A stretch of 64,000 nucleotides of DNA from Candidatus Woesearchaeota archaeon (GTDB taxonomy: Archaea > Nanobdellota > Nanobdellia > Woesearchaeales > JAHWIC01): the NCBI GenBank assembly GCA_019322485.1, contig JAHWIK010000019.1, positions 1-64,000 on the forward strand, read 5' to 3'. The translations under genes and the position numbers were made by a program. Shown piece by piece: positions 62,061-64,000 of the stretch. Under the pieces are notes generated by a model. It searched no databases and was not told the origin of the DNA. It saw nothing but the letters and a program-made list of their open reading frames with translations. The stretch's first letter is position 1. The number at the start of each line of letters is the position of its first letter.

Positions 62061-63083
62061 TTACTCACCAACATCTAAGCTACAGGCTTGATTTAGATAC
62101 ATACCCATTACAGCAAGCTGCTCTGCTCCAGGCCTTACCTGCACAGGGATTATTTCTTTTGAGCCTACGTTTGCAGTAAAGACCTGCCTGTAAGCACCCA
62201 AGTCAGCTACTGCTCCTTTCAATCTTGCAATCTCCTCCTCTGTCCTTGCAACCATATCCTCTCTTCCCTTCAAAAGAGAGCCTTGTGCATAATCCCTAAA
62301 GGCACTAAGATGCCCTATGTCCTGCTGTGCCATCTCCCCCACTGCATCAAGGGTTGCAATATATTGAGAATTTAATTCAGCAACCTGCCTTCTTGCCCCT
62401 GATTTTGATGAGCCGGGTATTGCCCGCTCAGAAAGCTCATAACACGTTGCTATTGAAGCTAGCACTGTTTCCCGGTTAGCAGCGTAGGAATCGAAGAATC
62501 TGTTGAGAGTCTCTACCTCTTTTGCAACAGATTCTTCTAGTTCCCCTCGAGGAGTAGAATTCTTGATGTAGGTCTTGGCTGTATCCACAAAGCCGGCCAA
62601 GCCTGCTGCTGACTGCTCTACACCCTTTAAATACTCATTTGTATCCTCAGTCTGTGAATCGAGTTCATCGCAAAGTATCCTAAATCTTAGGGTTTCTTTT
62701 GCTGTGAATGTGCGGTCTTTTATTTGAGCTATATCATCTCTTAGCTGGCCTATCACCTCATCACGTGCTTGAACCTCATAGTCTGCTTTTGATGCAGTTA
62801 AATAATAAGCCAAAAGTGCTGCTCCACCAGTAAAGACAAGTGTTCCCAAAACTCTTGATTTTCCCATTTTATCGTATCCTCCTTGTTGTTCTGTTAATTG
62901 TTTGACCTTTGCCCTTTCAGCGTCTAAGTCTTGCATCAATTTTCCGGCTCTTGCTTTTTCAAGGTACAATTCCCCTAATATATCCCCTAACCCAATAATT
63001 CTGGTAGCAGTCTCGTTCGGGTCTGATGTAGCTACCGTCTTTACTATTAGCTTAGTTTGTTCCCTGTCTTGTGATTTTGCCAT
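62061..63083 (-). CDS. Membrane-anchored coiled-coil protein
   Basis: About 340 residues from the ATG at 63083 (MAKSQDREQTK); a longer frame would start at 63113 inside the small upstream ORF. Residues ~45-67 are coiled coil, followed by one transmembrane helix at ~70-90 (GTLVFTGGAALLAYYLTASK). The rest, ~250 residues, is helical and charged. It could tether the operon's ATPases to the membrane or span to the outside, like other coiled-coil anchors. Cotranscribed with the 35-residue ORF. Confidence 0.65.
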   Translation of the reverse strand: MAKSQDREQTKLIVKTVATSDPNETATRIIGLGDILGELYLEKARAGKLMQDLDAERAKVKQLTEQQGGYDKMGKSRVLGTLVFTGGAALLAYYLTASKADYEVQARDEVIGQLRDDIAQIKDRTFTAKETLRFRILCDELDSQTEDTNEYLKGVEQSAAGLAGFVDTAKTYIKNSTPRGELEESVAKEVETLNRFFDSYAANRETVLASIATCYELSERAIPGSSKSGARRQVAELNSQYIATLDAVGEMAQQDIGHLSAFRDYAQGSLLKGREDMVARTEEEIARLKGAVADLGAYRQVFTANVGSKEIIPVQVRPGAEQLAVMGMYLNQACSLDVGE

Positions 63084-63090
63084 TGTGATA

Positions 63091-63198
63091 TCAGGATGCC
63101 TTAGGTGCAACATATAGATGCATTTTGGAAAACATTACAGCCAAATCGCCATAATAAAGCATTCTTTCCTTCCTCAAAAACGGTTGTAGTTTGTCCAT
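63091..63198 (-). CDS. 35-residue ORF ahead of the membrane coiled-coil gene
   Basis: Starts MDKLQPFLRKERMLYYG. A GAGGTGG ribosome binding site precedes its ATG (63206-63212) and the TATA box (63234-63242) lies ~35 bp upstream. Its stop is 7 nt before the start of the next gene. A palindrome, GTTGT-N13-ACAAC, covers the start codon. It may be a leader peptide or a short protein. Confidence 0.45.
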   Translation of the reverse strand: MDKLQPFLRKERMLYYGDLAVMFSKMHLYVAPKAS

Positions 63199-63205
63199 AA
63201 ACAAC
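63183..63205 (-). promoter_or_regulatory. Variant palindrome over the small ORF start
   Basis: GTTGT and ACAAC arms spaced by 13 bp instead of 10 (63183-63205). It overlaps the start codon at 63198. It may be a second, weaker binding site or a chance match; the unusual spacing lowers confidence. Confidence 0.35.
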
Positions 63206-63233
63206 CACCTCAGTAGTGTATAGGCGAAATAGA

Positions 63234-63266
63234 GATATAAAGATGAGTTGTAGTGTCAGGTACGAC
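63234..63266 (-). promoter_or_regulatory. Module B operator and promoter of the coiled-coil gene pair
   Basis: The site GTTGTAGTGTCAGGTACGAC (63247-63266) has the GTTGT-N10-ACGAC layout. On the minus strand CTTTATATC (63234-63242) follows within 4-5 bp. The next ATG (63198) lies ~35 bp further and has a ribosome binding site. Confidence 0.75.
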
Positions 63267-63267
63267 A

Positions 63268-63786
63268 TTAGAGGTAGATTGTGCTTTTATGCAGATTATG
63301 CCTTCCTAGATTTATTGTGTTAATTGAATCATCAATAGCCCCAGCACCTCCAAGATGCAGGTAAAGCTGGCTCAAGGCAGGTCCTTCAACAACATCAATC
63401 CTGCGTTTTCCTGCTTCAGCCTTAACCTGATCATCAAAGCTGTGGTTGGTTACCAAACATGCTGCATGTGCACCAACAAATTGCTGCCGCTCCCAAAGCT
63501 CATCTACTAAGTTATCTATCCTAGGAACAAGCTGCCCTGATTTCTTGACTTCACCTTTTCTCAACTTGTAGGGTATCCTGCCACCCGAAGAATATTTTGC
63601 TTCAATAATAGCAAGGTGTATTGTTCCATTATCAACAAAATTATAGCTTAAGTCAACCTGCCGAAAAAGGTACCTTTCCTTGTGGTATTCAACATTCCTT
63701 AGAACATTCTGATGGGCTTGGCGATTTAATAAAAGTTCAAGCCATATCTCAAACTTAGTACCCTTCCTCTGTTCATCAGTTTGCAT
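63268..63786 (-). CDS. Mrr-like (PD-(D/E)xK) nuclease domain protein
   Basis: 172 residues. KGTKFEIWLELLL is the opening helix of restriction-endonuclease-like folds. FRQVDLSYNF supplies the catalytic Asp and LAIIEAKYSSGG the E-x-K. Near the end, AACLVTNHSFDDQVKAEAGKRRIDVVEG matches the C-terminal half of Mrr-type domains. Members cut DNA, often modified DNA, as defence or repair enzymes. The pattern is intact. It lies immediately beyond the module B operator at 63247-63266 and overlaps no other gene; its own promoter is not clear. Confidence 0.75.
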   Translation of the reverse strand: MQTDEQRKGTKFEIWLELLLNRQAHQNVLRNVEYHKERYLFRQVDLSYNFVDNGTIHLAIIEAKYSSGGRIPYKLRKGEVKKSGQLVPRIDNLVDELWERQQFVGAHAACLVTNHSFDDQVKAEAGKRRIDVVEGPALSQLYLHLGGAGAIDDSINTINLGRHNLHKSTIYL

Positions 63787-63805
63787 TTTAATTCTAACAT
63801 CTTAT

Positions 63806-64000
63806 TCAGACAGGATATTTTTCCCTGGCTCTCTTATACGCTACTGAGGCAACTGCCAAAATCCCTAAGACCCCTAAACAAAGATAGGTAGTGGCTCCTG
63901 AGGAGGGCGGAGCTTGACCAACATCAGCCTGACATCCTGGGGTAGCAGCTTGGACAGGAACTAAGCTTGCTTCCTGAGCTAACTGCGTGCCATTCCTGGC
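63806..64000 (-). CDS. C-terminus of a membrane-anchored, probably secreted protein
   Basis: The frame runs off the right edge and stops at 63806. The 64 visible residues have a Gln/Ala/Pro-rich linker with one Cys, then a transmembrane helix (YLCLGVLGILAVASVAY) and a basic end KRAREKYPV. This stop-transfer pattern is usual for surface proteins anchored at their C-terminus. No family can be named from this piece. Confidence 0.6.
   Translation of the reverse strand, partial: ARNGTQLAQEASLVPVQAATPGCQADVGQAPPSSGATTYLCLGVLGILAVASVAYKRAREKYPV

Noticed and set aside
38190..63198. Type VI secretion-like post-translational control locus (kinase plus PP2C)
   Set aside because: No sheath, tube, VgrG, baseplate or ClpV genes are present; only the kinase-phosphatase pairing is shared.

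Overview
The window reads as a piece of an archaeal chromosome. Purine synthesis uses PurP-type ligases, the one recognisable DNA-binding regulator is of the TrmB family, and there is a type IV pilin-like N-terminus and a PAC2-family protein. Most genes with a clear promoter have a TTTATA-type TATA box about 25-32 bp before the start codon, so many transcripts look leaderless, while internal genes often carry GGTGA-type ribosome binding sites. The abundance of small membrane and helical proteins would suit a DPANN lineage (Woesearchaeota/Pacearchaeota-like), but that placement is inference. I see no rRNA, tRNA, CRISPR array or transposase.

Layout. 0-4.6 kb: small membrane proteins, a lipoprotein, a pilin-like protein and a PAC2 protein. 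4.7-23.6 kb (module A): a calcineurin-like metallophosphoesterase, a giant Ser/Thr kinase, a giant coiled-coil/TPR protein and a second giant TPR protein on the plus strand, facing a tandem GT2 glycosyltransferase/TPR protein, an APH-like small-molecule kinase and a membrane protein on the minus strand. 24-38 kb: housekeeping (purA, two purP, a stand-alone GMP-synthase-like ATP-pyrophosphatase, guaA, purF, radical SAM, GNAT, SIMPL) mixed with small helical proteins and an E1-like enzyme. 38-63.3 kb (module B): an ARPP-1-like protein, an eight-gene operon (malate-dehydrogenase-like/propeller fusion, PP2C phosphatase, Ser/Thr kinase, three TPR proteins, a propeller-like protein, a beta-helix protein), a TrmB regulator, an L-2-hydroxyglutarate-oxidase-like flavoprotein, and an operon with two AAA+ ATPases, a MoxR ATPase, a VWA protein and coiled-coil proteins. 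The far end holds an Mrr-like nuclease and the C-terminus of a membrane-anchored protein.

The main discovery is that module B looks like one regulon. Six sites of the form GTTGT-N10-ACRAC, plus one with TTTGT as its left arm, all exactly 20 bp, sit directly next to TATA boxes ahead of the ARPP-1, MDH-propeller, TrmB, flavoprotein, AAA/VWA and coiled-coil genes; one lies between two back-to-back TATA boxes. TrmB, encoded in the middle and carrying its own site, is the obvious candidate regulator. Five consecutive proteins with different folds begin with the same short peptide (LENLE-x-x-LR type), which suggests docking on a common partner. A similar peptide starts the glycosyltransferase of module A.

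Together the modules look like a large protein-phosphorylation and AAA+/VWA remodelling system: each module has a Ser/Thr kinase next to a phosphatase (metallophosphoesterase in A, PP2C in B), surrounded by TPR and propeller scaffolds. I do not recognise the whole as a described system; its physiological role is unknown. A second novelty is an intergenic element present three times (about 3.7, 23.9 and 33.8 kb) that can fold as a four-way junction with compensatory changes in one arm.
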